Positions 11,401 to 23,999 of a stretch of DNA of 64,000 nucleotides are shown one piece after another. The position numbers and the translations under genes were made by a program. Positions within the stretch are counted from its first letter, which is position 1. Each line of letters opens with the position of its first letter. This DNA comes from Cryptomeria japonica (taxonomy: Eukaryota > Streptophyta > Pinopsida > Cupressales > Cupressaceae), in assembly GCF_030272615.1 (NCBI RefSeq), contig NC_081408.1, positions 307,773,950 through 307,837,949 of the forward strand, written 5' to 3'. The notes beneath the pieces are model-generated. The model did not search any database. It saw nothing but the letters and a program-made list of their open reading frames with translations, and was not told the origin of the DNA.

Positions 11401-13199
11401 TGTCTTCTCCTTTGGGGTTTCATCACTTAGAGGGTGTCAAAATTTCCTCATCCATAGATAGCTTTGAAAAATGTGTTCCATGCAATGGTGCTCCAAGGTA
11501 AACTAGGTCAACCCTTGATATATAAATCACCTTCAAATAAAGTTATGGACCAATTAAAACTTCACCTATAAGTTTTTGTATATCATGTTTTTACCCAAAA
11601 TGGCAACCAAATTGTCTACTTTTATGATGATCAAAATTTGGGGTGTCTCATTCTTCATGAATTCTCTAATTTTCTTATAGCTTGAAACCCACAACACCAT
11701 GCCAAGCTTACTCACAAAATTTTGAGCATCAAAATTATACCCATTCTTTCTTACCTTCATCTAGTTATCTTAATTCAATCTCCAAGTGTAGTGAAGTGAT
11801 AGCATGCTAAATACATCCATCGTTCATCAGTGTCCATTTTGTCCCATCCTAGATCTATAATGTGCAAATTAGAAGTCTCCTTGGCATGATTACAAACTAA
11901 CCCATCAACAAGATTCTTAATCTTGGATAAAAAGAGTTTGAATATTTCCTAATCAACCTCTATGTAGCTATTTTTTATTATCATGGAGTTTCCTTCCCTC
12001 ACGTCATAAATTGTCAAAAGGGCAAAGGGGTTGGAAATTGTGTGGCTAATTTTAGGCGAATCTCTATCATTTTGTAAGTCTCCATTAAATCATCAATAAA
12101 CCTCATGCATTCTCACTACCAATCTTAACTAATATTTTATCAATGTATAACAAATGGAAAATCTATGATCAATAGTGAGATAAGCTCCATCAAAGACATA
12201 GTCTATTGCATCTCACACCATTTCATTTGAATATACTGTATAATGAAGAAAGGGGCCCCCATTCCCCAAGATAAAGGGTATAACCTCCATTTATATAGTA
12301 TCATTAGGCTTTCCGTGATCAACTTGCAATTCCTCTTTAGTGGGCCCGATCAAATTGAAATTATTATTCATAATATAGCATAAATAATACCTTGAAAATA
12401 ATCATCCAATAGTCTGATCATTCTCATACTTTTCAAATTTTCATTATGTCATGGATTAATTACTTTCATACCTGAACATTGGTTAAATATTACTTGGTCA
12501 TCATTTATAATTATTAACGAATCTTCAATACACAATATTGGCTCTTCATCGGGAACAATATGGTTCTCCTCTTGGACCTCACTACCTTTTCTCATTGAGG
12601 TGCCTTCTTGTTCTTCCTCTATGAAGCCTTTTAATTATTATTTTTCCTCCTAATCTACAATCACAACTTCTTACTTGGACTCATCTTGTGATTCTATCTC
12701 TCATCTCCTCTTCATTACTCTAGGTTCCATCATCTTGGGATCTCCCTCTTTCTAGAATGATTCTATTGGCTCTTACTCCTTGTATCTTCTCCTTATCCAC
12801 CCTTTCTTATATATTAATACTCCTCAATACATATTTGTGATGGACTGCAAGATCCAAGACAACATATTCAATAGGATATCCTACCCTTACATCATCTCAT
12901 TATAGGTATATATAGTGTTCCTATTGCTTCTTGGTTACTACCCTAGAAATATTCAAATTTTGTACCATCATTGTCATAGCCTCCCTCAAGGTAGATTTAA
13001 ATTCTCTAACTAGGTCTCCATTTTAATCCTAATGACCTCCTTGAAGTGAGCTTCCTCATTTCTACTTCCCATAATTTCCTCTTTTCATCTTTCCCTTTTT
13101 AAGTACCTAATTTCCTTATCTCTTGTTTGCATGAACCTACATCACCACACACTCACAAGATGACAATATGGGTGTTATGATATAAATTTGTTATCCCTT
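8441..13199 (-). pseudogene. Decayed interior of element F
   Basis: There is no intact ORF. Several minus-strand stretches look protein-like although they are broken. Around 9400-9700 there is a hydrophilic run containing DENIDDLFLDQEYSNKVQ and GHAKETSYGRVHYIVEDQ. Around 11770-11930 there is IIDLGWDKMDTDERWMYLA. Around 12430-12600 an acidic segment with EVQEENHIVPDEEPILCIED. I cannot assign these to gag, protease or polymerase families with confidence. The pair of long direct repeats on either side suggests a very old LTR element whose coding part is beyond recognition by eye. A plus-strand insertion occupies 10430-11190. Confidence 0.4.
10430..11190 (+). mobile_element. Possible solo LTR inserted in element F
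   Basis: The segment starts TGTTGTGGAGACGTCC and can end ...AGGACA. Its base composition differs from the surroundings, with a TCTATATATGCCC TATA-like site at about 10532 and a pyrimidine-rich leader after it, as in plant LTRs. The 11-mer GGACACTAGCA sits at its left edge (10419-10429) and again at 11186-11196. A canonical TSD would be 5 bp, so the longer direct repeat partly overlaps the presumed LTR end and the exact right edge is uncertain. Confidence 0.4.
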
Positions 13200-14300
13200 T
13201 CTAAACTTTCAATAAAATTAAATCATAGATTTCAAATACAAACTATAACATTCACCAAATATCATAGACATTGTCTTCACCAAATGATACTCAAAAAACA
13301 ATAATTATTTATACTCAAACAAATGATTAAAACTCCAACATTAGCTTGTATTGATTATGATATAATCTTTATATCAAGGTATCATTTGTAAAATCATTAC
13401 ACATCAACGTAAATATAGAAAGGGACTATTATGATATTCATTACACAACAACATAATTATTAACCAACAATGCACACAATGACTCACTAAACTTCTCTAC
13501 AAAACCTTGAAGCTCCAATGCACTGTCTAAGTGAGGATACTCTTAATAACAAAAAGATTTTTATCATTTAGCTCCAAAAATCTATTGATTTCCAGCCACT
13601 AATCATAGTTTCTTATGGGTTTACATTCACAAAAGATCATTGAACACAAAAGCCCAAAAGATATTTTAACATAACATGGATCATTGCAAATAATTTTTTT
13701 TCCTAGTTTTATACGCTATCCAAATGATAAAACTAGTCAACCTAAACCTAAATTAGCACCAAAAATGAAATTTTAAATATTTCACCATATCATAGGTCAG
13801 CCTTAATGGGCCTCTTCCATGTTTTAATGCAGGTCAACCTTACAAGAATTCTAGTCAAAGTTTTATTATTTCTCCTACCTTTAGACTTGTCATAGGTCAA
13901 CCAATAGCTTTAACCCCTAGCCCTCGATGTGTCACTAAGTTCCTATATTCTCTCACATTGGCATGGGTTGGGTCATATCTCTAAAAATCAATGCTTAACA
14001 AATGTTTGGTATGAATTGAGTGGCATGCTCAATATTCAAGCTTTGACCTCTCCCTAGCATGTGTCAAAAAAAAAAATCTGATCTCCAATCTCTAACAATT
14101 CTCAAGAGTGAATGAGGTGGCATTCCTATTCTCCAAACTCTGCCATCTCCCTAGCATGCATTGGGGATAAAATTTGATCCTCAATCTTTGAAAAATATCA
14201 AGCATGAATCAAGTCACAAACCCATGAGTCAATTAGCAGTCTTGACCCTTGATCTCCAATGTACAAGAAAACTTTCATTCAATTTTTGGAAAGGAGACAT
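13200..14300 (-). repeat. Right copy of the diverged long direct repeat (old LTR candidate, element F)
   Basis: This is the partner of 7350-8440. It contains an extra stretch near 13340-13375 (AATCTTTATATCAAGGTATC area) absent from the left copy. The heavy divergence between the two copies indicates that F is much older than the nests further right. Confidence 0.6.
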
Positions 14301-15990
14301 TCCATGATATCCCAACATGGTTTGGTGAATTTCTACTTCTTAGTGAGTCTATTAAAACTATCATGAAGGTACTATTCACAAGTGTGTGTGAGAATGATTA
14401 GGTCCGTGTTCCATATGTTATTCATACCCTTAAGTATATCAATATTCTATTTGAGATAGCTTAAGGAGATTTGTGTATGATATATTTTATGTAATGGATG
14501 GAATTGTTGAATATCCAGAATACTTAGAAGGGAGGGTGAATAAATATTCCCTTGAACTTATTAAAACTTATAACTAACCAATCATATAACATAATTTAAA
14601 TGCAGTAAAGGAAATTAACACAAAACACATAACACTGGATTTATATGTGGAAAACCCAACATGGGAAAAACCACAAAGAGAGTGATCTCTCAATTATAGT
14701 GTAATATATAACCAGTTACACAATACAAGGGGTGGCTCACTGCCATTGGGGGGCTCACTACCCAAATACAAAAAGGCTCATTGTCAAATGATAGGCCTAT
14801 AGCCGAAATACAAAAATTGAACTGCTAGAGTTGCATTTACGATATGCATGAATTGCGGTTTTGTTGAAGTATACAAACTAAATCTACATCCACTCTACAT
14901 ACAACACATAACATCATTCACATCCATAAAAAAAATTGCATATACAATATGCACACAATAGTTTTTTTTCAACAACCATATCTCTAACTTGCAAAATTAA
15001 TGATTATATATATCCACACCAAATATTCTAATAAGTCGGCTCAAGAAGAAGGGATTGGACCAAAATATCCACATGCAATTGCAAAAAGTATTCATAAGAT
15101 GTTGGATTCAATCTCAATCCCAAAATGTTGGGATCCAAGAACACTGAGAAGGGGGGGTGCATCAGTGTTCTCCCGAAATGATTAAATTTAACCTTATTAA
15201 CACAACTCAGCAACCGGTAAACATAAAAGTAGATAAAAATAAGTAACAATGCAACCACAAAGATGAACACCATAACACCACAAATTTATACGTGGAAAAC
15301 CTCAATGAGAAAAAACCACGGTGGGATTGGAGACCCATAATATCTATCCACTGATCAGATGAATAAATATTACAATAATGAGCTTGCACATGTAGGAAGG
15401 CCAACAGTCTAGAGCGCACTGCTCATCACAAAAGGAGTCTCGTTGTTACATAAAACATCAGACTAAAATCCAAAATGAAGATTGAACTACTAGAAAACAT
15501 CTCCTATGCCTAAGTATAGTTCCAGTTAAGCTCAATATCGGAGGTCTTAAACCTCTTACACAAACCCAACTCAATCACCTATGATTGACCAAACCTTTTG
15601 CATATGATTGCAACTTTATTCGCACACAGATAATTGCATAACATCTGTCCATGATCTACAAAGAGATCTTATATCATATTTATACCAACCTTGGACCTAA
15701 ACAATTAGGTCGGCCACCTAAAAGATAATACAATAAATCCATTACATAAACCCACAAACCAATGAATATCCAAGTCAGCCTAAGACCGAAACAACATTAA
15801 CCAAACAATAAATCCAACCTGTAACACATCGGGAGCATCCACCAACACATTACATAAACCGGTCCATAACCTAACAAAATAGCATTAAGACCGGACCTAA
15901 AATAGGTCGCCATAAACCAAATGCAACACCATCGATCAACTGGAACATTAACATGATAACCATCTGTAGACACCTAAAATTGTCATGTCT

Positions 15991-16222
15991 AATTAAATAA
16001 ATATTTTATTTATTTAATTATTTTAGCCTATTTCTTCTATTAATTAAATAAATCTTTATTTATTTAATTAATTCATTTATCCTCTTCTAGCCTTATTTCT
16101 CATTTAAATAGATACATTTATTTATTTAAATTATCCTTTTCCTAAATTAAATAAATATCTTATTTATTTAATTGATCCCACTTCTTCTATTAATTAAATA
16201 AATATTTATTTATTTAATTAAT
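15991..16222. repeat. Array of five AT-rich hairpins in the Tat LTR
   Basis: Five perfect or near-perfect palindromes lie about 50 bp apart: AATTAAATAAAT arms at 15991-16002/16008-16019; 14-bp ATTAATTAAATAAA arms at 16039-16052/16059-16072; ATTTAAATARAT arms at 16102-16113/16120-16131 (one mismatch); 13-bp arms at 16145-16157/16161-16173; 16-bp arms at 16189-16204/16207-16222. The same five occur in the 3' LTR at 27103-27334, where the third is perfect. Loops are only 2-7 bases. Confidence 0.9.
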
Positions 16223-16382
16223 TCATTAGCCTTTTCTACCCATGACACATGTCATTCATCTCTTAATTCATATTCTACCTACCCCTTTCATTATTTTATT
16301 ATTTCTTTTACCTACCCTCTAATCATAGCCGACCTCCTTTTACACCTCTCAATCTTATCCCTCCATTTCATATTGTGTCTTC

Positions 16383-16390
16383 TATATAAG
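16383..16390 (+). promoter_or_regulatory. TATA box of the Tat LTR
   Basis: TATATAAG in the context CTTCTATATAAGGAGATG, downstream of the hairpin array and about 330 bp before the LTR end. The copy in the 3' LTR is at 27495-27502. Position and sequence fit a Pol II TATA box; activity is inferred. Confidence 0.65.
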
Positions 16391-16700
16391 GAGATGCTTC
16401 CTTCATTATAAAACCATAATGAATCATCTTAATGACTTGACTACACTACGATCCTACTTGCAACCACATTTCATTCTTTGTTGAGCTCTTGTGCACATAA
16501 AATCTGAGAGCAAATATATCAAGCAAGATCAATGGAGATAGGAAGAATGGAGATCCAAACCCTATTGGACATGTGATGGTATAATCTTTGTGATTTCATT
16601 TGATTTGCATTGTCTTAGGTAATCTTCATATGTTATGGTGGATCTTTGTTGTTGTTAGGCTAGGGTTTTGTGGTTGAATTCATTTAGCCTTTCAATATCA

Positions 16701-18488
16701 TTATACAAGATCATACAAGATCTCATTGATAGAGGTGATATTGAGATTGAGGGACACTCGTCTAACCAAGAACATGAGATGTTTAAGGAACCATTCCCAA
16801 AATATGACAAGGGAAAAGCTAAAGCCATAGAGGACCAAACCAACTATACCAGAGCATCCTACAACTATGATTCAACTATCAATCACATCTCGATGGACAA
16901 TTATGTTTCTACCATTATCATCAACGACAAAACGTCTGAGAATTCTACCCGGAGACCCAGGATTGTCCTAAAAGGTGTTGGATCTTCTTCCGAATCTACC
17001 TTTGAATGTCATGTCACAACCCGCCAAGGTAAAATCACTTTGCAAGGTGCTCTAGCCAAGAACACCGCCTCCTCATCAACCAAACCTGAGTATGACCTTG
17101 TAGAACAGTTAGGGAAGACACCCACGCTCATCTCCATCCTTGAGCTCTTATGTATATCCCCCGCTCATAAAGCCATTCTTGACAAAATCTTGAGAGATAC
17201 TGGCGTTCCTACTGATCTGAATGTGGACCTATTTCAAGTCATGGTGGGATACCTTGCCATTCCACATTCCCTTACTTTCACAGAAGCCGATGACGCCTCC
17301 GTAAGTCAGCCACATAATGCACCACTACACGTTGGAGCCTTCATACACAAACATCGAATAAAACGAGTCCTGATAGATGGAGGAGCAGGTCTAAACATTT
17401 GTACATTGAGCACTATTAAACAATTGAGATATTCTGACAAAGCTGTGAATTCTACAAATCAAATCACCATCAAGGCATATGATGATGAAGAGCGTTTGTC
17501 CAAGGGCACAGTCACCTTGCCTCTCAGAGTTGGGCCAGTCACAAAGGATGTGGCTTGTCAAGTCTTGGATCTAGATCTCACTTATAACATATTGCTAGGA
17601 TGTCCTTGGATTCATGAAATGAGGGTAGTCCCATCCTTATATCACCAATGCATTAATTTTCCTCACAATGGAGTAGAAGTAACAGTCAGCGGTGATCCTA
17701 ATCCGTTCATATACTGCAATAATCTTAGATCAAAAACTGAGACCATCATTCCCAGTAATTGTGAAGCTGTTCCTTCCTCAGCATACATTGATCCTGAGTC
17801 ATTAAAACCTTCGACATCAAAACAAGGTGAGCTTAAAGGCAAGTTTCAGGACAAAGGCATGGGGGAATACACTTTAAATCAGACCATGTACTTACGACAA
17901 GTCATAAGTTCCCCAAAAGAATATGGAAGACCACATCCTAACAAGCAAGTATCCATCATGGTATTCAAATGGGACCCTACTACCTTTCAAAGATGGGGCG
18001 AACTAGAAGAGGAAGACTTATACAAAATTCTTTACAAAGACATTGAAGATGACACACAAGATCACATTAGTCTACCATGTGAGAAATATGGCAAAGGCTT
18101 CAAGATTCTACAAAAATTTGGGTATGATGGAAAAATCCCTCTTGGGTTACGAAAGGAAGGCATCATTGAACCTTTACAGCCTAAATTGACATTTAAAAAG
18201 GAATTCTCGAAGGGACTTGGTTTCCTGACTTCCAAGGTCCACACTCAAAGGACAAAAGAAGCCTTACAAATCAAAGCTGCCAAAATTCAACAAGAGGATT
18301 GCTATTCCACAGACTCCAATGAATGGGAATGGGGTTCAGACAAGTCTTCTAGTGACTACGAGCTCACCGAGATATTCAGAGAACCAAATGAACCCACAGA
18401 AGAAGAGGAATTTTACAAAAAGTTCAAAGTTGGTCTGGAAATAACCCATGAGGATTCCATACAGCCTTGTCTCAAGGTCCTAGGTTGA
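16701..18488 (+). pseudogene. Tat gag (C-terminal part) and aspartic protease, with G-patch-like segment
   Basis: One open frame of about 600 codons overlaps the LTR remnant at its 5' end; real element coding probably begins near 16701 with QDLIDRGDIEIEG, typical of the C-terminal part of Tat gag. The conventional gag N-terminus is missing. The retropepsin lies near residues 225-330 of the frame: KRVLIDGGAGLNICTL holds the catalytic Asp in a D-G-G-A variant of the usual D-S/T-G-A, and LTYNILLGCPWIHEM is the flap-distal ILG motif. A G-patch-like segment follows at residues 470-510 (KYGKGFKILQKFGYDGKIP ... GLRKEGI). The frame ends at TGA 18486 and coding continues one frame over. Confidence 0.85.
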
Positions 18489-19288
18489 AATCACATAGGA
18501 TGAGAACACCCATCCCAGAATGCGCTACTAGTGACGATAATTTGGATTCGCTCGTGATCGAGACTAATGAGGAGAGTGCCATCAATGACCTCGATAATTA
18601 CCTTGACATACCTGAATATAACTGCATCTTCACTCTTAGCCCCGCTAACTTTGAAGACATTGAAGGCCTTCCCCTTGTTCACCACCAACTCATTGACTGG
18701 GATCATGAAGGACTTGCACAGTTTGACACATTCCAAAACGATGAAGCTTTTATTGACTATCTGGGCATACAAGATGATCTTCCTCCTGGGGACCATAAAG
18801 TGGGATACACTATAGAACTTAATAGCGTGGCATATTTTGGTGAGGGTGTCGGACCTTCCAGTCGCAAAAATGTGAAAATAAGAACAAACCAAGGGTCTTA
18901 TGGCGAAAACCACATTGTGGCACTGTCTGACCCCAAAAAAGTAAAAAGAAAGGACGTATTTGAGGGCGAAAACCTCTCTGAGGCACCCGAAGATGGAAGG
19001 CTCGACATTCTCCCAACATCATATGAGGAAAAGTCATCCATGTTGGTAGAGGAGACTATCAAAACAAACATTGGTACAGAAGAGGTTCCACACAACATAT
19101 TCCTAGCTCAATCGTTGACAGAGTCAGAAAGGTCAAAATTCATAAGTTTCTTCAAAGAACGACAAATCAACTTTGCCTGGCCATACGCTGATATGCCTGG
19201 ATTAGATTCGGATTTGGTAATGCATCATTTGACAGTCAAACCAGGGGCAAAGCCAGTGATTGGATGTCGGATTCATACGCCCAATTGA
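18467..19288 (+). pseudogene. Tat protease-RT linker region
   Basis: An acidic linker continues the polyprotein after a frameshift near 18480. Its end (IFLAQSLTESERSKFISFF, FAWPYADMPGLDSDLVMH, LTVKPGAKPV) is the conserved lead-in to a plant Ty3/gypsy reverse transcriptase. After KPGAKPV the frame is lost and roughly 20 codons that normally precede LLDVGFIRPIDYP are missing, indicating a small deletion with frameshift near 19257. Confidence 0.8.
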
Positions 19289-20759
19289 TTATCCTAAATG
19301 GATCTCTAACTTGGTGCCTGTCAGTAAACCAGATCGCAGCATCAGAATATGTACAGATTTCAGAGACATCAACAAAGCTTGTCCAAAGGATGACTTCCCA
19401 TTACCAAATATTGACTTGATTGTTGATCTCATAGTAGGTCATGAAATGCTATCATTAATGGATGGATTCTCTGGTTATAATCAAATAAGGATCGCGCCCG
19501 TGGATCAACACAAAACATCATTCACTTGTCCTTGGGGAACTTTCTGCTGGAATGTCATGCCCTTCGGGCTAAAAAATGTAGGTGCTACATATCAAAGAGC
19601 CATGACTACTATCTTTCATGATCTCATGCATGTAACCATGGAAGATTATGTCGATGACCTCTTGGGCAAATCAATAGACAGAAATACACATTTGGACATA
19701 CTTTCAGTTGTCTTTGATCGGTTGGAAAAATACAAAGTAAGATTAAACCCCAAGAAATGTGTCTTTGGAGTAACCTCCGGGAAGCTCCTAGGATTCATTG
19801 TATCCAAAAGAGGAATCGAAGCTGATCCAGCAAAATTCAAAGCCATCTTGGAGATGCAACCACCAAGAAAATCCTTACAAGGCAAACTCCAGTCCATACA
19901 AAGATTCATAGCGCAACTTGCAGATAAGTGTAATCCTTTTCAACACTTGCTACATAAAAACATCAAATTCAAATGGGATGATAATTGTCAACAGGCTTTC
20001 CAAATGCTCAAAGATTATCTTCTAAATCTGCCAGTTCTAATGCCACCAGTTCCAGATCAACCTCTATTACTATGCATATCAGCTACTTCAACAGCACTAG
20101 GGGCACTCTTAGCACAACAAATTGCTGAGGGCAAGGAAAAAGCAGTATACTATATCAGTCGCACGTTGGTGGGATATGAGCTAAACTACACACCAATTGA
20201 GCATGCATGTCTCACCGTGGTCTTTGCTTCCCAGAAATTATGACATTACATGCTCACTCATAAGACTAAGTTGGTTGCAAGAATCGATCTATTGAAATAC
20301 CTTCTCAATAAAGCAACACTTACTAGGCGACTGGCCAAATGGGTAATGATCCTAAGTGAATTCGACATCGAGTATGTGGATAGAAAAGCAATAAAAGGAC
20401 AAGCAATTGCAGATCAATTAGCAGATGCTCCCATGATAGATGATGTTCCTCTAAGTTCAGAATTTCCAGATGAATCCATTTTAACAATGTCACATGCAAA
20501 GCCATGGCAACTGTACTTCGATGGCTCATACACACAGCATGGAACAGGAGCTGGCATCCTCTTTATAACTCCTCAAGGGGATTCTATACCAAAATCATAC
20601 CACTTATCATTTCCTTGCACTAACAATATAGCGGAATATGAGGCATTAACAATAGGATTACAAATTGCAGTTCAGTGGAAGATCCAGGAACTTCGTGTTT
20701 TTGGGGACTCTCAACTTGTCATCCGTCAAGCAATTGATGATTACCAAACAAAAGATTAA
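19260..20759 (+). pseudogene. Tat reverse transcriptase, RNase H and second RNase H
   Basis: Reverse transcriptase motifs are in order: VPVSKPDRSIRICTDFRDIN, LMDGFSGYNQI, MPFGLKNVGATYQRAM and the intact catalytic MEDYVDDLL (YVDD codons 19646-19657). The first RNase H follows (ATSTALGALLAQQI, YYISRTLVGYELNY, YTPIEHACL) and is cut by TGA at 20241 where HYML continues in frame, consistent with CGA to TGA. A second RNase H occupies about 20490-20770: WQLYFDGSYTQHGTGAGI, NNIAEYEALTIGL, VFGDSQLVI, carrying Asp, Glu and Asp. TAA at 20757-20759 interrupts its tail. Dual RNase H supports the Tat assignment. Role in an intact copy: cDNA synthesis from element RNA in virus-like particles. Confidence 0.9.
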
Positions 20760-20765
20760 AAATTA

Positions 20766-22248
20766 ATGCCTTATAAACAAATGGTGGATGACCTGAAACA
20801 ACACTTCATAAAGATAGACTTTGAGCAGATACCAAGAGAGCAGAATCGCACCGCAGATGCCATGGCTACAATTGCTTCACTGATTGATCTACCTCCAAAC
20901 GAGACCCGCTATGAGTTCTTGGTGGATAACCTTTTGGTTCCTTCATATGAGATCATGCCTACTGAGACCATATGTGTTGTCGGTCCCGAGTCCCAGTTAT
21001 ATGGTTCCATTTTCACATACCTTCGTGACAATACCCTACCTCCTAATCTATCAAATAACCAACGTCGCACTTTCATTCGCCAATCCTCTCGATATGTCAT
21101 TTTAGCTGATATCCTATACTGGCGAGGTCTAGATGGAACTCTTCTTAGATGTTTAGAAAGTGATGAAACTCAAATTGCGTTACGGGAAGTGCATGAAGGG
21201 ATATGTGGTCCACATGCTAGTGGTCCTACCTTGGCCATGAAACTCATCAAGATTGGATATTACTGGCCCAATATGGAAAAAGACTCATATCAGTTTGTCA
21301 AGAAATTTAAGAAATGTCAAATTCATGGAGACCTCATACATGCGCCAGCACAAGAACTTCAACCAATTGCGTCTCATTGGCCCTTTTGTCAGTGGGGACT
21401 CGATCTCATAGGCAAGATTCACCCTCCTTCTTCCAACGGTCATAAATTCATTATCACTACCACAGAGTATTTCACAAAATGGATTGAAGTTGTGCCTCTC
21501 ACACGTCACAGGAAAACAGATTGCTACATTCATCCTCAACTATATCATTTGCCGATATGGTATTCCTGTTTCCATTATCACTAATAACGGGCGTCCCTTC
21601 AAAAATTAGGATGTTCGTGAACTCTGTGACCACTTCCATATTTCCCATTGTTTCTCCACACCATATTACCCCCAAGGTAATGGTCAAGCTGACGTGTCTA
21701 ACAAAACAATCCTTAAAATCCTAAAGAAGATAGTCGACGACGCTGGCCATAATTGGCATATCCAACTTAATCCTGCACTTTGGGCCTACCGCACAAGTGT
21801 CCGCACACCTACAGGTGCTACACCCTATTCACTTGTCTATGGCGCTGAAGCCATCTTGCCTATTAAGGTTGAGCTACCCTCTTTACAGGTCTCTTTGCAG
21901 AATATCATCAGTGATGAAGACTATAGGGTCTCTCGCTTACAAGACCTGGAACTACTGGATGAACGAAGACAAACTACTTTTAATCATCTCAAGGCTTACC
22001 AACAACGAATGAGTCACAGCTACAATCGCAAGGTTAAGCCTCGCACATTTGAGGTAGGTGATTTGGTTCTCAGAGAAAATCCCAAAAATCAGCAAGACAG
22101 AGAGAAGGGAAAGTTCGAACCAAATTGGCTTGGTCCTTACATCATTACAGTAGCATATGGATCTAGGGCATATCAGCTCTCAACTACAGAAGGTGAACCT
22201 TTGGAGGATCCTATCAACAGCATGCACCTTCGCAGGTTTTACACATAG
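20766..22248 (+). pseudogene. Tat RNase H tail and integrase
   Basis: The start (QMVDDLKQHF, EQIPREQNRTADAMATIAS) closes the second RNase H. The integrase begins with an HHCC-like zinc region (REVHEGICGPHASG ... KKFKKCQIHGD) in which the expected first Cys is Phe. The core has the first Asp in FCQWGLDLIGKIH. A frameshift lies near 21530-21580. The second acidic position reads TNNG (Asn codon 21583-21585) and the third reads GQADV (Asp codon 21691-21693) exactly 35 residues later, so the D,D35E triad appears as D, N, D. A TAG follows at about 21607. The C-terminal part (21694-22248, NPALWAYRTSVRTPTG to NSMHLRRFYT) is open. A catalytically dead integrase is inferred. Confidence 0.85.
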
Positions 22249-23990
22249 CTCTTCAGAGTATCCTAATTCAAAAATACAAAAAAAAAATCAAAAAATTCAA
22301 AAATACAAAAAAAATTATAAAACAAAAAAAATCATTACTTGGTGAAAACCTGGCAAACAGGCACCTTGTGACACGAAAAAAAAAAAAAAACATTGAAAAA
22401 TCAAAAAAAGTAAAAAGAAATAATTTCGTCCAATGGTGAAAACCACTTCGGTGGCGCCCTGGGCAAGTACCATGGTGAAAACTGGGTCACCAATGCCATG
22501 TGTAGAGACATTGCTCCTCCCTCCTTCAGGATTCTCTTTCATCACTTCACTTTGCACACACTCACGACCAATTCATCCATAATAAACTTACCCATTCCCA
22601 TCATGGCTTGTTATTGATCTACCCAAGATTGGTTAGCCATTCATAATAAACCTCCCTTTCCATCCATAATAAATCAGACCCTATCTGTGGCTAAGGCAAA
22701 TCCTACGTCTAGTGATGGGTATGGAACTGAGAACATCACATGTTTCGAGGAGTACAGTTTCTTCTAGCTTCCTTCAGTCTATCCATGCACAATCTGCAAT
22801 AAAGCAACATTTGCATCACAGATCCACAATAAAGTTTCATCTTCTCCACAATAAAGTATCAGTTTCATGGATTCAATCAGTTTCAGATGAGATGGCAGCA
22901 ACAATGGGCTTGAACAAATCAAATCTTTCAACAGACTCAGACAACATTATGGTTCAGTGCTATCTATCCATTTTGTGAAAGTAAACATTGTGACCACAAT
23001 CAAATTAGACTTATACAAGTGACAAGAGACACTAAATTTGAGGACTACAGTGAATGTTGGTGTCGAGTGTTGGTTTTATTTTGATTTTTATCTTTTGGTG
23101 ACATGTCTTTTAGCTTTTCTGGGATGTCTTTGACTAAAGATTCTATCTCTAGGATGTCTTTGACTAGAAAGGCGAGGATGGGGTATCATCACCTATTTGT
23201 ATTTATTGTCTATGGATTGTCTCTTAGTAATGATATGACTTGTCCAAGGATATGAGGACACTGTGAGTCTAGTATGAACTGGGGCATTCCTTGTTTGTGA
23301 CTGTCTTTTCTCCATGCAAATAGGTACAATGACTTTCTGGGTCGAACATATGCCTCGATTGTCATAACCTACTTGCCATAATAAAGCTCAATGATGATAA
23401 TGCACAAGAAGCTCTTTCACTTTCATATCTTCTGTCTTCCATCCCCCTTTCTTGATTGACTTCCATCATTCTTCTTGAGTCTGCATAGCTTGCTATCACA
23501 TGACTGAGTATAATGACACACCAAAAACATTTGCATTTCATGTAGTTGCACCTGCATTACCACATGTTATCATTTCATACATACATATAAATATCACAAT
23601 TGCATCACATCCTACACACAACACATATTAGCACATTTTACATTGGCATTATCATATTCATCTGCATTTCATACATTCACATTTGCATCATGCATACACA
23701 TATAAAACATAAAAGAACAAAAATATATTGCATTGCATCATATACATATTTGCATCCATATCATAACCATCACATAGAAACATACATCATGAAACATCTC
23801 ATCACATAGGTACACATGCATATAGCTGCCGCAAAGATGAATCATCTCATATATATATATGTAAAGTGTCATGATACAATGATGTCAAAAATCATATGGT
23901 TATAATCACCCGAAGGTGTCTACATCATCATACAAAAATGGTACAATACTAATACATAGGGAGCCCTCTACGGCTATGATGAACTCCCTC
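22249..23990 (+). other. Tat 3' untranslated region between pol and the antisense ORF
   Basis: It opens with long A-rich runs, then three GGTGAAAACY blocks (about 22341, 22434 and 22474) embedded in related text (TGGCAAACAGGCACC, TGGCGCCCTGGGCAAGTACC, GGGTCACC). Later parts are CA/TA/ATG low-complexity DNA (23.5-23.9 kb, CATATACATATTTGCATC type). No plus-strand protein is supported. Confidence 0.6.
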
Positions 23991-23999
23991 CCTCAGAGC

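Larger units (their letters stand above)
15965..16700 (+). repeat. 5' LTR of the Tat element (3' end deleted)
   Basis: It matches the 3' LTR base for base except for scattered changes over the first ~735 bp, up to TTTCAATATC. The 3' LTR then continues for 32 bp to CATATACA; here the sequence instead runs straight into gag coding sequence. The deletion removed the LTR end, the primer binding site and the 5' leader. Confidence 0.85.

Noticed and set aside
18491-19098. Minus-strand ORFs of 140, 72 and 66 codons
   Set aside because: They lie opposite the Tat protease-RT linker, which has clear family motifs on the plus strand.
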